64,000 bases of DNA. Origin: Lysobacterales bacterium. Its GTDB lineage: Bacteria > Pseudomonadota > Gammaproteobacteria > Xanthomonadales > Xanthomonadaceae. The stretch covers positions 124,001-188,000 of the forward strand of contig JAEKKX010000008.1 of the NCBI GenBank assembly GCA_019510125.1. The letters are read 5' to 3'. This document shows, piece after piece, positions 8,992 to 17,272 of this stretch (the first letter of the stretch is position 1; every line of letters starts with the position of its first letter). The position numbers and the translations under genes are program-made. The notes beneath the pieces were generated by a model. It was given only the letters and a program-made list of their open reading frames with translations, ran no database searches and was not told the origin of the DNA.

Positions 8992-9936
8992 TCAGCGGCC
9001 GCCCGGCCCGCGGATCGCCGCGCGTACCGCGGCGACGACCTCCGCCAGCGGAAGCGACGCCAGCGGCGAAGCGCCGAGGCGATGCAGGCCTTCGCGCTCG
9101 CCGCTGGCGTGGAAGCTGGGATTGGCGTCGTCGAGCAGCAGCACCGACGGCACGCCCATGCAGGTCGCCAGGTGCAGCGGACCGCTGTCGTTGCCGACCA
9201 CGCAGGCCGCGGCGCGCGCGATCCCGGCGAGCCGGCGCAGGTCCACCGCGCGCGCGCCGTCGCGCAGCACGCAGCCGGCGTAGCCTGGACCGAGGTCGGC
9301 CTCGTCCGGCCCGGGCACCGTGACCACGCGGCCGCCCTCCGCGACCAGCGCCTGCGACAATTCCGCGAACCGCGGCCAGCGTTTGTGGGGGTTCCGCGCC
9401 GAGGCGCCGGGCAGCAGAAGCACGAACGGCCCGGTGGCCGGATCGAGGCCCGCGCGCTGCAGCAGCGCGGTCGCGTCGGACGCCATCCAGGTCGGCGTCG
9501 GCCGCGCCGCATCGCGCACGCGCACGCCCGCGTCCGCGAGCTGGCGCGCGTGCAGGGCCGGCACGCCGCCGTCGTCGCGCGGCGCGTTGCGCGCCATCGC
9601 CGACCAGTGCGGGGCGCTGTCGCCGGCGAGCCAGCGCCGGTAGAACGCCGTGCGCCGCGAATTCTGCAGGTCGTAGACCCGGGCGTAGCGGCCGTCGAGG
9701 AAGCGCCGGCGCCAGGCCAGCATCGCCCCCAGCCGCCAGCGCGGCGCGTTGTCGTCGACGGCGACCGCGTCGACCCACGGGCACTCGCGCATCAGCGCGG
9801 CGTAGGGCGCGCGGGTGAGCAGGGTGACGTGCGCCCGCGGGTGATGCGCGCGGATGTCCTGCAGCGCGCCGTCGGCGAGCACCAGGTCGCCGAACGCACC
9901 GAGCTTGAGCACGAGCACGCGCTCAGTCGTAGACAC
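8992..9936 (-). CDS. Glycosyltransferase family 9 (heptosyltransferase-like)
   Basis: A 314-residue GT-B protein. It opens ERVLVLKLGAFGDLVLADGA (the R-x4-G-D-x3-P/T region of ADP-heptose transferases) and has the C-terminal donor-binding motif GNDSGPLHLA, followed by MGVPSVLLL. The family transfers heptose to lipopolysaccharide core. The GTG at 9936 is taken as the start because it lies just before the conserved beta-strand; it overlaps the upstream acyltransferase gene by 14 bp. A GTG at 9918 is an alternative. It is convergent with the O-antigen ligase-like gene. Confidence 0.85.
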   Translation of the reverse strand: MSTTERVLVLKLGAFGDLVLADGALQDIRAHHPRAHVTLLTRAPYAALMRECPWVDAVAVDDNAPRWRLGAMLAWRRRFLDGRYARVYDLQNSRRTAFYRRWLAGDSAPHWSAMARNAPRDDGGVPALHARQLADAGVRVRDAARPTPTWMASDATALLQRAGLDPATGPFVLLLPGASARNPHKRWPRFAELSQALVAEGGRVVTVPGPDEADLGPGYAGCVLRDGARAVDLRRLAGIARAAACVVGNDSGPLHLATCMGVPSVLLLDDANPSFHASGEREGLHRLGASPLASLPLAEVVAAVRAAIRGPGGR

Positions 9937-10834
9937 GCGCGCCGTCCGGCTGGCGCTTGAAGCGCCGGTGGATCCACAGGTACTGCTCCGGCGCGGCACG
10001 GGCCATGGTTTCGATCGCGCCGATGACCCGGGCGGTGTCGGCGACGGCGTCCTCGGACGGGAAGGCCTCGAACGCCGGCCAGAAGCGCAGGGTGTAGCCG
10101 CCGTCGTCGCGGCGCGCGTGCTCGAACATCACCACCGCCGCGCCCGACAGCCGCGCGAGCTGGTGGGTCGAGGCCAGGCTCTTCGCCGGACGGCCGAAGA
10201 ACGGCACGTACACCGCTTCGCCGCGGCTGGGGTCCTGGTCGGGCGCGTACCACAGCAGCCCGCCGCGCTTGAGGTGCTTCACCGCGCCGCGCACGTCCTG
10301 CTTGGCGAACATCGCCGCGGCGTAGCGCGAACGCCCGCGCAGCACCGCCCATTCCATCGCCGGCTGCGGGTAGGGCCGGTACATGCCGGCCAGCGGCACC
10401 GCGTCGCAGGCCAGGCGCGCGCTCATCTCCAGGGTGGTGAAGTGGCCGGAGACCACGATCACCCCGCGCCCGGCGGCGCGCGCGGCCTCGATGTGTTCGA
10501 CGCCTTCGATCCGCAGCCCGTGCCGCTGCGGCGCGACCGAGCCCCACCAGGCGCGGCCGAACTCGAACAGCGAGATGCCCAGCGCGCGGAAGTGCCGGCG
10601 CAGCAGCGCGGCGCGCGCGGCGGCGTCCAGCCCGGGGAAGCACAGGTCGAGGTTGCGCGCGGCGATCCGCCGGCGCTCGCGCAGCAGCAGGCGCAGCGCA
10701 TCGCCGGCGGCGCGGCCGAGGGCGCGCTGCAGCGGCCAGGGCAGCCGCGCGAGCAGCGCCAGCGCGCCGATCCCCGCCCACGCGGGCCAGGAGGCGGGCG
10801 ATCGCGGCGGCGGGGCGTCGAACGGGAAGGGCAT
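9923..10834 (-). CDS. lpxL: LpxL/HtrB-type lipid A acyltransferase
   Basis: A 303-residue membrane-bound acyltransferase. Residues ~18-35 form a short N-terminal hydrophobic anchor. The catalytic HX4E motif reads HFTTLE, followed by MYRPYPQPAMEW and WYAPDQDPSRG, all typical of LpxL/LpxM proteins. The enzyme adds a secondary acyl chain to Kdo-lipid A at the inner membrane. It is divergent from waaA (51 bp apart), which makes the Kdo-containing substrate, and overlaps the GT9 gene downstream. Whether it acts as LpxL, LpxM or LpxP is not decided by sequence. Confidence 0.87.
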   Translation of the reverse strand: MPFPFDAPPPRSPASWPAWAGIGALALLARLPWPLQRALGRAAGDALRLLLRERRRIAARNLDLCFPGLDAAARAALLRRHFRALGISLFEFGRAWWGSVAPQRHGLRIEGVEHIEAARAAGRGVIVVSGHFTTLEMSARLACDAVPLAGMYRPYPQPAMEWAVLRGRSRYAAAMFAKQDVRGAVKHLKRGGLLWYAPDQDPSRGEAVYVPFFGRPAKSLASTHQLARLSGAAVVMFEHARRDDGGYTLRFWPAFEAFPSEDAVADTARVIGAIETMARAAPEQYLWIHRRFKRQPDGARVYD

Positions 10835-10885
10835 GCGGCATTGTAAGCGGCGTCCGGCGGGCCGGGCCGGTTATCCTGTGCCGCT

Positions 10886-12205
10886 ATGCGGGCCGGCCCC
10901 TTCGAACGCGCGATCGAACGCACCCTGCGCGGCCTGTACTCGGCCGTGCTGTACCTGCTGCTGCCCGTCACCGTCTACCACCTGATCTGGCGCGGATTCC
11001 GGCAGCGCGCCTACCTGCTGCGCTGGAACGAGCGCTACGCCCGCTACGGCGCCGCCTCCGCGTCGGGCGTGCCGCACCTGTGGGTGCATGCGGTCTCGGT
11101 GGGCGAGGTCAACGCCGCCGCGCCGATGATCCACGCGCTGCTGCGCGAGCACCCCGGCCGCCGGCTGCTGGTCACCACCATCACCCCCACCGGTTCGGAG
11201 CGGGTCAAGGCGCTGTGGGGCGAACGCGTCGCCCACGTCTACCTGCCCTACGACCTCACCGGCGCGGTGTCGCGGTTCCTGCGCCGGTTCCGGCCGGTCG
11301 CCGGGCTGATCGTCGAGACCGAGCTGTGGCCGAACCTGCTGTTCGCCTGCCGCGACCACGGCGTGCCGACCTACCTGGTGAACGCGCGGCTGTCCGAGCG
11401 CTCGCTGCGCGGCTATCGCGCGCTGCGGCCGCTGGTCGGCCGCGCGCTGCGCACCTTCCGCACCATCGCCGCGCAGTCCGAGGGCGACGCCGGGCGCTTC
11501 GCGAGGCTCGGTGCGCGCGCCGACCAGATCGCGGTGTTCGGCAACCTCAAGTTCGACGTGCGCATCGACACCCGGGCGATCGACGCCTTCGCCTCCGCGT
11601 TCCGCGCCCGGGTGCCCGGGCGCCCGACGTGGATCGCCGCCAGCACCCATCCCGACGAGGAAGCGCAGGTGCTCGCCATCGACCGGGCGCTGCGCGCGCG
11701 CTGGCCCGACCTGCTGATGCTGTGGGCGCCGCGCCATCCCGAACGCTTCCGCCCGGTCAGCCAGTTGGCGATCGCCGCCGGCCTGCGGGTCGCGACGCGC
11801 ACCCTCACCCTGGAGCCGGACGCCGGCGACGCGGTGTTCGTGATCGACACCCTGGGCGAACTGCAGTCCTTCTACGCCTGCGCCGACGTCGCCTTCGTCG
11901 GCGGCAGCCTGCAGCCGGTCGGCGGCCACAACCTGCTGGAACCCGCGGCGGTCGGCGTGCCGATCGTGACCGGCCCGCACCTGCACAATTTCAGCGACAT
12001 CGCCGCGCAGTTGCTCCGGGTCGACGCGGTGCGCATCGCCGACGATGCCGCAGGCGTGGGCCAGGCCCTGGAAGCGCTGCTGGCCGACCCCGCCGAGCGC
12101 GCGCGGATGGCCGAAGCCGGACGCACGCTGGTCGAACAGGGGCGCGGCGCGCTGCGGCGCACGCTCGACCTGATCGCAGGATTGCCGCCGGCGCAGGCGC
12201 GCTGA
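10886..12205 (+). CDS. waaA: 3-deoxy-D-manno-octulosonic acid (Kdo) transferase
   Basis: A 439-residue GT30 enzyme. An N-terminal membrane anchor (residues ~10-35) precedes WVHAVSVGEVNAA, the family signature with the catalytic acidic residue; GLIVETELWPNLLF and the CMP-Kdo-binding stretch GGSLQPVGGHNLLEPAA follow. It transfers Kdo from CMP-Kdo to lipid IVA at the cytoplasmic face. ATG 10886 gives the usual family length. The gene is divergent from lpxL. A long tandem-repeat tract starts 20 bp after its stop. Confidence 0.95.
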   Translation: MRAGPFERAIERTLRGLYSAVLYLLLPVTVYHLIWRGFRQRAYLLRWNERYARYGAASASGVPHLWVHAVSVGEVNAAAPMIHALLREHPGRRLLVTTITPTGSERVKALWGERVAHVYLPYDLTGAVSRFLRRFRPVAGLIVETELWPNLLFACRDHGVPTYLVNARLSERSLRGYRALRPLVGRALRTFRTIAAQSEGDAGRFARLGARADQIAVFGNLKFDVRIDTRAIDAFASAFRARVPGRPTWIAASTHPDEEAQVLAIDRALRARWPDLLMLWAPRHPERFRPVSQLAIAAGLRVATRTLTLEPDAGDAVFVIDTLGELQSFYACADVAFVGGSLQPVGGHNLLEPAAVGVPIVTGPHLHNFSDIAAQLLRVDAVRIADDAAGVGQALEALLADPAERARMAEAGRTLVEQGRGALRRTLDLIAGLPPAQAR

Positions 12206-12224
12206 ACCGCGCGCAGGGCGTCGA

Positions 12225-12476
12225 TCGCGCGGATCGCCCTGCGTGAAGCGACACTCCGGACCGGGACGTCCGGACCGACACGTCCGAACCGCAGGGCCCG
12301 GATCGCAGGGCCTGACTCGCAATGCGTGACTCGCGATGCGTGACACGCGAAGCGTGACTCTCGAAGCGTGACTCCAGAAGCGTGAACCACGACGCGCGAT
12401 TCGCGGTGCGTGATTCACGACAGCCTGCCCGCGATATGTCACCCGCGACGCTTGAATCGCAACGCCGGGATCGATC
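12225..12476. repeat. Degenerate 14-bp tandem repeat, 18 units in strict phase
   Basis: The tract divides into 18 consecutive 14-bp units without a single insertion or deletion. Central units (12323-12392) read TGCGTGACTCGCGA, TGCGTGACACGCGA, AGCGTGACTCTCGA, AGCGTGACTCCAGA, AGCGTGAACCACGA; outer units drift further. Fourteen is not a multiple of three and no gene fits, so the array is non-coding. It fills most of the 482-bp gap between waaA and the small secreted protein gene; 12477-12687 shows nothing else I recognise. Confidence 0.85.
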
Positions 12477-12687
12477 GCGGCGTTCGATGCGAACGCGGGA
12501 TTTTCCGCGTCGTTTCGGCGCGCCCTATGCGCGCAGCCGAATCCATCGAAACGTCGTCGCGCGAACGAAGACGCACGTGACGTCGATCAATTCCGCCTCC
12601 GCGCGGCAGCGCTACAACACCGTCGCGGGACGTTCCGCGATCGCGCGAAAGCCCCGCACCGAATCACGTCACTTCAGGAGACTCCCC

Positions 12688-12927
12688 ATGTCACGCTTCT
12701 TCTTCGCCGCCCTCGCCGTGGTCGTGTTCGCCTTCGGCATCGCGTTCCCCAGGCCCGCCGCGGCGGCTTCGCTGCCGGCGTGCACCCTCGACAACCTGTG
12801 GGCCGTCGAGCAGATCCAGACCGACTTCCCGGGCGGCTTCAGCATCGACTACTACCTGTGCATGCCGAACGGATGGCTGCTGGTCGGCACGTTCCTCTGC
12901 ACCGACGGCAACTGCAGTTCCGACTGA
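12688..12927 (+). CDS. Small secreted cysteine-containing protein, unknown
   Basis: A 79-residue protein with a clear Sec signal peptide (MSRFFFAALAVVVFAFGIAF, cleavage near AAAAS). The mature peptide is ~50 residues and has four cysteines (CTLDNL, YYLCMPNG, FLCTDGNC), which suggests disulfides. ATG 12688 is set by AGGAG 7 bp upstream; the open frame upstream of it is repeat-derived and not protein-like. No family is recognised. It stands alone between the 14-bp array and a hairpin shared with tolC. Confidence 0.7.
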   Translation: MSRFFFAALAVVVFAFGIAFPRPAAAASLPACTLDNLWAVEQIQTDFPGGFSIDYYLCMPNGWLLVGTFLCTDGNCSSD

Positions 12928-12956
12928 CGGCCCTGCGATCGACAGGCCGGAAACGA

Positions 12957-12982
12957 GGACGGGCCGCGATTGCGGCCCGTCC
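12957..12982. terminator. Hairpin between convergent genes
   Basis: Perfect 11-bp stem GGACGGGCCGC / GCGGCCCGTCC with loop GATT, between the secreted-peptide gene and tolC. It has no T-tract; a terminator role is inferred from its position. Confidence 0.55.
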
Positions 12983-13018
12983 CGGAACGACGACATGGCG
13001 TCGGATCAGGTCGACGGA

Positions 13019-14416
13019 TCAGGGATCGATCTTCGACGCCGCGTCCGCGGTCAGCAGCCGGTTCACGTCCTTGAGGTCTTCCACGTCCAGCGTGCCCGCG
13101 GACTGCTCCAGCAGCAGCCGGTTCTGCAGGAAGTTGTAGCGCGACAGCGCGTATTCGCGTTCGGCGTTGAACAGGGTCTGCTGGTTGTTCAGCACGTCCA
13201 GCACGGTGCGGGTGCCGACTTCCAGGCCGATCTGCGAAGCCTCGTAGGCGCTGCGCGCGGCGAACACCGACGCGCGGCGCGCCTCGACCTCGCTGATGCC
13301 GGCGACCAGCGACTCGTAGGCGTTGCGGGTGCTGCGCACCAGCGCGCGCTTCTGCTGCTCGAGCTGGTCGGCGGTGATGTCGCGCTGGGCGATCGCCGAG
13401 CGCACCTGCGACTGGGTCGCGCCGCCGGCGAAGATCGGCACCGACAGGGTCAGGCCGATGCCGCGCGAGCGGCTCTCGTTGTCGAACGCGGTGGTCGCGC
13501 TCGTGAGGTTGTTGGTCTGGTCGCCGTCGGTCCGGGTCTTGCCGTAGTTGCCGCCGAGGTACAGCGTCGGCAGATGGCCGGCGCGGGCGCTGGTCACGTC
13601 GCTCTCCGCCGAGCTCACCCGGTATTCCTGCGCCTTCAGCGAAGGATTGTTGTCCAGCGCGGCCTGCACCCAGCCGTTGGCGTCCAGCGAGGACGGCAGC
13701 GCCGGCTGGAAATCGGCCGGCAGCGCCTTGAGCGGGCCCGGTTCGCGGCCGGTGATCTCGGCCAGCGCGCGATAGGCGTCGTCCAGCGCATTGCGGGTGA
13801 CGATGGTGTTGGCGCGCGCGGCCTCGTACTGGGCCCGGGCCTCGTGCACGTCGGTGATCGGCGCCAGCCCGACCTCCAGCCGCTTGTCGGCGAAGTCGAA
13901 CTGCTTCTTGAGCGCCTGTTCCTGCGCCTCGGCCGCGGCGAGGGTTTCCATCGCCACCAGCACGTTGAAGTAGGCGGCGGAGGTGCGGGTCATCAGCGAA
14001 TCGCCCGCGGACTTGAGCTGGAAGTCGCCGGCGGTGGCCAGCGCGTTCTGGCTGCGCACCCGGCTGAACAGGGCGCCGTCCCAGACCACCTGGCGCAGGT
14101 TGACGCCGTAGTCGCGGGAGGTGGTCGTGCTCTCGCTGTCGCTGACGACCAGGCTGTTGGCGAAGACCTGCGAGCCGTTGCTGTCGTTCTTGGACCGGTT
14201 GTACGACGCGCTGCCGCTGAGCTGCGGCAGCAGTGCGGCGCGCGCCTGCACCGCGCCCTCGCGCGAAAGCACCTGGGTGGATTCGGCGGCGGAGAACTGC
14301 GGGTCGCTGTTGCGGGCGGCCTCGTAGGTCTGCAGCAGGTCGTCGGCGGAGGCCACGGCCGGCAGCAGGGCGGCCAGGGCGAAGGCGAGGGCGTGGGCGA
14401 GGGGGCGGCGGGTCAT
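13019..14416 (-). CDS. tolC: TolC family outer membrane channel protein
   Basis: A 465-residue precursor with a signal peptide ending ...AVASAD, followed by DLLQTYEAARNSDPQF, the classic TolC N-terminus. Two internally repeated halves of long amphipathic helices follow (NNPSLKAQEYRV and RALVRSTRNAYESLV regions). It forms the trimeric outer-membrane exit duct for tripartite efflux and type I secretion. The second of two close ATGs (14416) was chosen because GAAGG lies 6 bp before it; the first, at 14422, directly abuts that site. It follows the Pcm-like gene on the same strand (52-bp gap). It could be the exit duct of the RND pump at 16110-20443, whose operon has no outer membrane factor. Confidence 0.92.
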   Translation of the reverse strand: MTRRPLAHALAFALAALLPAVASADDLLQTYEAARNSDPQFSAAESTQVLSREGAVQARAALLPQLSGSASYNRSKNDSNGSQVFANSLVVSDSESTTTSRDYGVNLRQVVWDGALFSRVRSQNALATAGDFQLKSAGDSLMTRTSAAYFNVLVAMETLAAAEAQEQALKKQFDFADKRLEVGLAPITDVHEARAQYEAARANTIVTRNALDDAYRALAEITGREPGPLKALPADFQPALPSSLDANGWVQAALDNNPSLKAQEYRVSSAESDVTSARAGHLPTLYLGGNYGKTRTDGDQTNNLTSATTAFDNESRSRGIGLTLSVPIFAGGATQSQVRSAIAQRDITADQLEQQKRALVRSTRNAYESLVAGISEVEARRASVFAARSAYEASQIGLEVGTRTVLDVLNNQQTLFNAEREYALSRYNFLQNRLLLEQSAGTLDVEDLKDVNRLLTADAASKIDP

Positions 14417-14468
14417 GGGCATCCTTCGGTTGATCGGTCCGCGGGGAATCCGGCCTGTGGATTCGGGA

Positions 14469-15125
14469 TCAGAGCCGGAACTGCGGTGCCGGCGCGCCGC
14501 CGGCCAGGTAGGGGAGCTCGGTTTCGAACAGCGATTCGACGACGAAGCCGCCGTCGGCGGCGGGGCGCACCAGGGCGGCCTCCATCGCCGGCGCGCGGCC
14601 GTGGATCACGAACATCCGGCCGCCGGGACGCAGCCAGCGCACGAACCGCGCGGGCACGACGTCGACCGCGCCGCCGACGCAGATCGCGTCGAACCGGCGG
14701 TCGGTGTCCCAGCCGAAGGCGTCGGCGGTCTCGATCCGGACGTTGGCGATGGCCTGCGCCTGCAGCCGGCCGCGCGCGGCCTCGGCGAGGTCGGCGTGCC
14801 GCTCCAGGCTCACCACGTCGCGGGCCAGCGCGCCGAGGCAGGCGGTGAGGTAGCCGCTGCCGGCGCCGATCTCCAGCACGTCCTCGCCGGCGTCGATCGA
14901 CAGCGCTTCCAGCGCGCGGCCTTCGATCACCGGCTTGAGCATCGCTTCGCCGTGGCCGATCGGCAGCGCCAGGTCGGCATAGGCCAGCGCGCGATGCGCC
15001 TCCGCGACGAAGCGCTCGCGCGGGAGGCGGGCGAGGGTCTCGAGCACGCGGGGCTGGAACACGTCCCACGGCCGGACCTGCTGCTCGACCATGGTTTCTC
15101 GGGCTTTGGCGAAATCGATCGTCAT
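14469..15125 (-). CDS. Protein-L-isoaspartate O-methyltransferase family protein
   Basis: A 218-residue SAM-dependent methyltransferase. Motif I is VLEIGAGSGYLTACL (residues ~83-97); the N-terminal half has the Pcm-like MVEQQVRPWDV and IGHGEAMLKP stretches. Pcm repairs isoaspartyl residues, but this subgroup, lying beside tolC in xanthomonads, is often shorter and diverged from E. coli Pcm, so the true substrate is uncertain. It is probably cotranscribed with tolC. ATG 15125 fits the family start. Confidence 0.82.
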   Translation of the reverse strand: MTIDFAKARETMVEQQVRPWDVFQPRVLETLARLPRERFVAEAHRALAYADLALPIGHGEAMLKPVIEGRALEALSIDAGEDVLEIGAGSGYLTACLGALARDVVSLERHADLAEAARGRLQAQAIANVRIETADAFGWDTDRRFDAICVGGAVDVVPARFVRWLRPGGRMFVIHGRAPAMEAALVRPAADGGFVVESLFETELPYLAGGAPAPQFRL

Positions 15126-15294
15126 CGGTGGGTCTCTTGCGACGGGTGCGGCGGAAGGGGGCTGGGGCAGCCGCCAAGTTTACCGGCAGGACCGTCGCAT
15201 CGCAGGATCGGCGTCGTTTCCGGGGGCGCGCTCAGGATCGCCGGAAGCCGGCGGCCCGACTGAGTGCCGGAAGTCACCGGGACCACCGGTGCCG

Positions 15295-15319
15295 CGCACG
15301 GCCGTTGGGCGGCCGTGCG
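15295..15319. terminator. Inverted repeat after the TetR gene
   Basis: Perfect 10-bp stem CGCACGGCCG / CGGCCGTGCG with a 5-nt loop, 38 bp past the stop of the minus-strand TetR gene and before the Pcm-like gene. It lacks a T-tract. Confidence 0.35.
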
Positions 15320-15356
15320 GCGACGCGCCGGCGACCCCCTCCGGCGCAGCCCCGGG

Positions 15357-16022
15357 TCACCCGGCGCGCTCCGCGGCGTAGCCGCGCAGGAACAGTTCCA
15401 CGGTCGCGTCGACATGGCGGTCGATGTCCATCTCCGTCGCCCCGCAGCTCATGCCGCACAGCAACTGCATGTGGAGGTCGCCCTTGACCAGGCACAGGAA
15501 CTGGGAGGTCGCGGCGGAGAGGTCGGCGATGGCCAGTTCGCCGCGCGCGACCCGCGCCCGGAGGAATTCGGTCAGCCCGTCCTTCACCGCCTGCGGACCG
15601 GCCTGCCAGAACAGTTCGCGGATGTTGGTGTCGCCGGTGCCGGGGGCCATCATCATCCGGTGCATCGCGACCGCTTCCTCGCTGGTGATCAGGGCGAGGA
15701 AGGCGTGGGCGATCGCGGTGAGCTGCGCGCGCAGGTCGCCTTCCAGACCGGAGAGGAACAGCGTCGGCGGCATCTGCTCCTCGCACTTGGCGCGGACCGC
15801 GGCGCTGAACAGCGATTCCTTGTCGCCGAAGTGGCTGTAGACCGTCAGCTTCGAGACCCCGGCCTCGGCCGCGATCTGGTCCATGCTGGTGCCGTCGAAA
15901 CCGGTCTGGGTGAACAGGCGCTTGGCCGCGTCGAGGATCGCGGCGCGCTTGCCGAGATCCTTGGGGCGTCCGGGGCCGGCCTTGGCGGCGTCGGCGGCGT
16001 TTTCGGGGCGGGAAGACATCAT
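15357..16022 (-). CDS. TetR/AcrR family transcriptional regulator
   Basis: A 221-residue regulator. The N-terminal helix-turn-helix region spans residues ~20-70 (RAAILDAAKRLFTQTGFDGT, then AGVSKLTVYSHFGDKESLF), and the C-terminal ligand domain looks like TetR_C_7/AefR-type. It is transcribed divergently from the RND efflux operon 87 bp away, the standard arrangement for a local repressor that is released by a pump substrate. ATG 16022 or the adjacent 16019 may be used; AGAGG lies just upstream. Confidence 0.9.
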   Translation of the reverse strand: MMSSRPENAADAAKAGPGRPKDLGKRAAILDAAKRLFTQTGFDGTSMDQIAAEAGVSKLTVYSHFGDKESLFSAAVRAKCEEQMPPTLFLSGLEGDLRAQLTAIAHAFLALITSEEAVAMHRMMMAPGTGDTNIRELFWQAGPQAVKDGLTEFLRARVARGELAIADLSAATSQFLCLVKGDLHMQLLCGMSCGATEMDIDRHVDATVELFLRGYAAERAG

Positions 16023-16109
16023 CCTCTGAATACTAGACTAATTGGTTTGTTATTTATACGATACCCGCCGGTTCATTAATTCCGGGCAACCCGGAGCAGG
16101 CGGACGGCC
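16023..16109. promoter_or_regulatory. Divergent TetR-RND promoter and operator region
   Basis: An 87-bp gap, much richer in A+T than its surroundings, separates the regulator and pump operons. It contains an imperfect palindrome ACTAATTGGT (8 of 10 symmetric) around 16037-16046 and an AT-rich stretch TTATTTATACGATA suited to a -10 element. TetR binding here is inference from the arrangement. Confidence 0.5.
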
Positions 16110-17258
16110 ATGGCGGTGAACGTGTCGCGGATGCTGCGGTGGACAGCGGTGGGAGGAGCGGCCCTGACGCTCGCGCTGGCCGGATGCGGCGGCCAGCAGG
16201 CGGCGCCGCAAGCGCCCAGATCGGTCCTGGTGGCGCATCCGGAAGCGGCCTCCACCGCGGGTCCGGGCGCCACCGTCGCCTATGCCGGCGACATCAGGGC
16301 GCGCGAAGAGAGCACGCTGTCGTTCCGGGTGCCGGGGCGGCTCGCTCGCCGGCTGGTCGATACCGGGACCGTCGTCCATCGCGGTGACCTGCTGGCCGAA
16401 CTCGATCCGGACGACCTGCGCCTGCAGAACGAGGCCGCCCAGGCCCAGCTCGCGGCGGCCGAAGCCCAGTTGGCGCGCGCCCGCGCCGACCACGCGCGTT
16501 TCGTCGCGCTCGCCAGGGACCAGTTGGTCAGCCGTTCGGCGCTCGACCAGCAGACCGAGGCGCTGCGGGCGGCCGAAGGCCAGGCCCGCGCGGCGCGCGC
16601 GCAGCGCGACGTGAGCGCCAACCAGCGCGGCTACACCCAGTTGCGCGCGCCGGCCGACGGCGCGATCGGGCAGCGCATGGCCGAGGCCGGGCAGGTGCTC
16701 GGCGCCGGGCAGCCGGTCTTCAGCTTCGTCGCCGAGGGCGTGCGCGAGGTGGCGTTCGCGGTTCCCGAGGCCCGGCTCGCCGACGTCCATCCCGGCCAGC
16801 CGGTGCGGGTGCAGTTGTGGAACGGCAGCGGTGCGCCGCTGGCCGGCACGATCCGCGACATCGCGCCCAGCGCCGATCCGCTCACCCGGACCTACGCCGC
16901 GCGGGCCACGCTCGCGCCCGAGGCCCAGGACGCGGTCGCGGTGGGCCAGAGCGCCCGCGTCTACATCGGCGCCGCGGACGCCGGTGCGGCGGCGCTGCGG
17001 GTGCCGCTGCCGGCCGTGCAGCGCGACGCCCGCGGCCGCACCGTGGTCTGGGTGGCGGACACGAAGGCCGGCCGGGTCCGGCCGGTGCCGGTCACCGTCG
17101 GCGCCTATGCCGCCGACAGCGTGCCGGTGCTCTCCGGCCTGAAGCCCGACGACTGGGTAGTGATCGCCGGCGCCCATCTGCTGGCGCCCGACCAGGCGGT
17201 GGTGGCGGTCGATCGCGGCAACCGTCCGGTCGCCGACCGCCCCGTCGTCGCGCGCTGA
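16110..17258 (+). CDS. RND efflux periplasmic adaptor (membrane fusion) lipoprotein
   Basis: A 382-residue HlyD/MFP protein. A lipobox LALAGC gives an N-terminal lipid anchor at the inner membrane. The usual halves follow: barrel-sandwich sequence DIRAREESTLSFRVPGRL, an alanine-rich alpha-hairpin (residues ~105-175), and beta-barrel and membrane-proximal domains. It links the RND pump to the outer membrane channel. It is the first gene of the pump operon, with the pump start 14 bp after its stop. Confidence 0.92.
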   Translation: MAVNVSRMLRWTAVGGAALTLALAGCGGQQAAPQAPRSVLVAHPEAASTAGPGATVAYAGDIRAREESTLSFRVPGRLARRLVDTGTVVHRGDLLAELDPDDLRLQNEAAQAQLAAAEAQLARARADHARFVALARDQLVSRSALDQQTEALRAAEGQARAARAQRDVSANQRGYTQLRAPADGAIGQRMAEAGQVLGAGQPVFSFVAEGVREVAFAVPEARLADVHPGQPVRVQLWNGSGAPLAGTIRDIAPSADPLTRTYAARATLAPEAQDAVAVGQSARVYIGAADAGAAALRVPLPAVQRDARGRTVVWVADTKAGRVRPVPVTVGAYAADSVPVLSGLKPDDWVVIAGAHLLAPDQAVVAVDRGNRPVADRPVVAR

Positions 17259-17272
17259 GCGGAGGCTCGGAC

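Noticed and set aside
12382-12687. N-terminal extension of the small secreted protein into the upstream frame
   Set aside because: The extension is built from the 14-bp repeat and unstructured Arg-rich sequence; the ribosome site and signal peptide fix the start at 12688.
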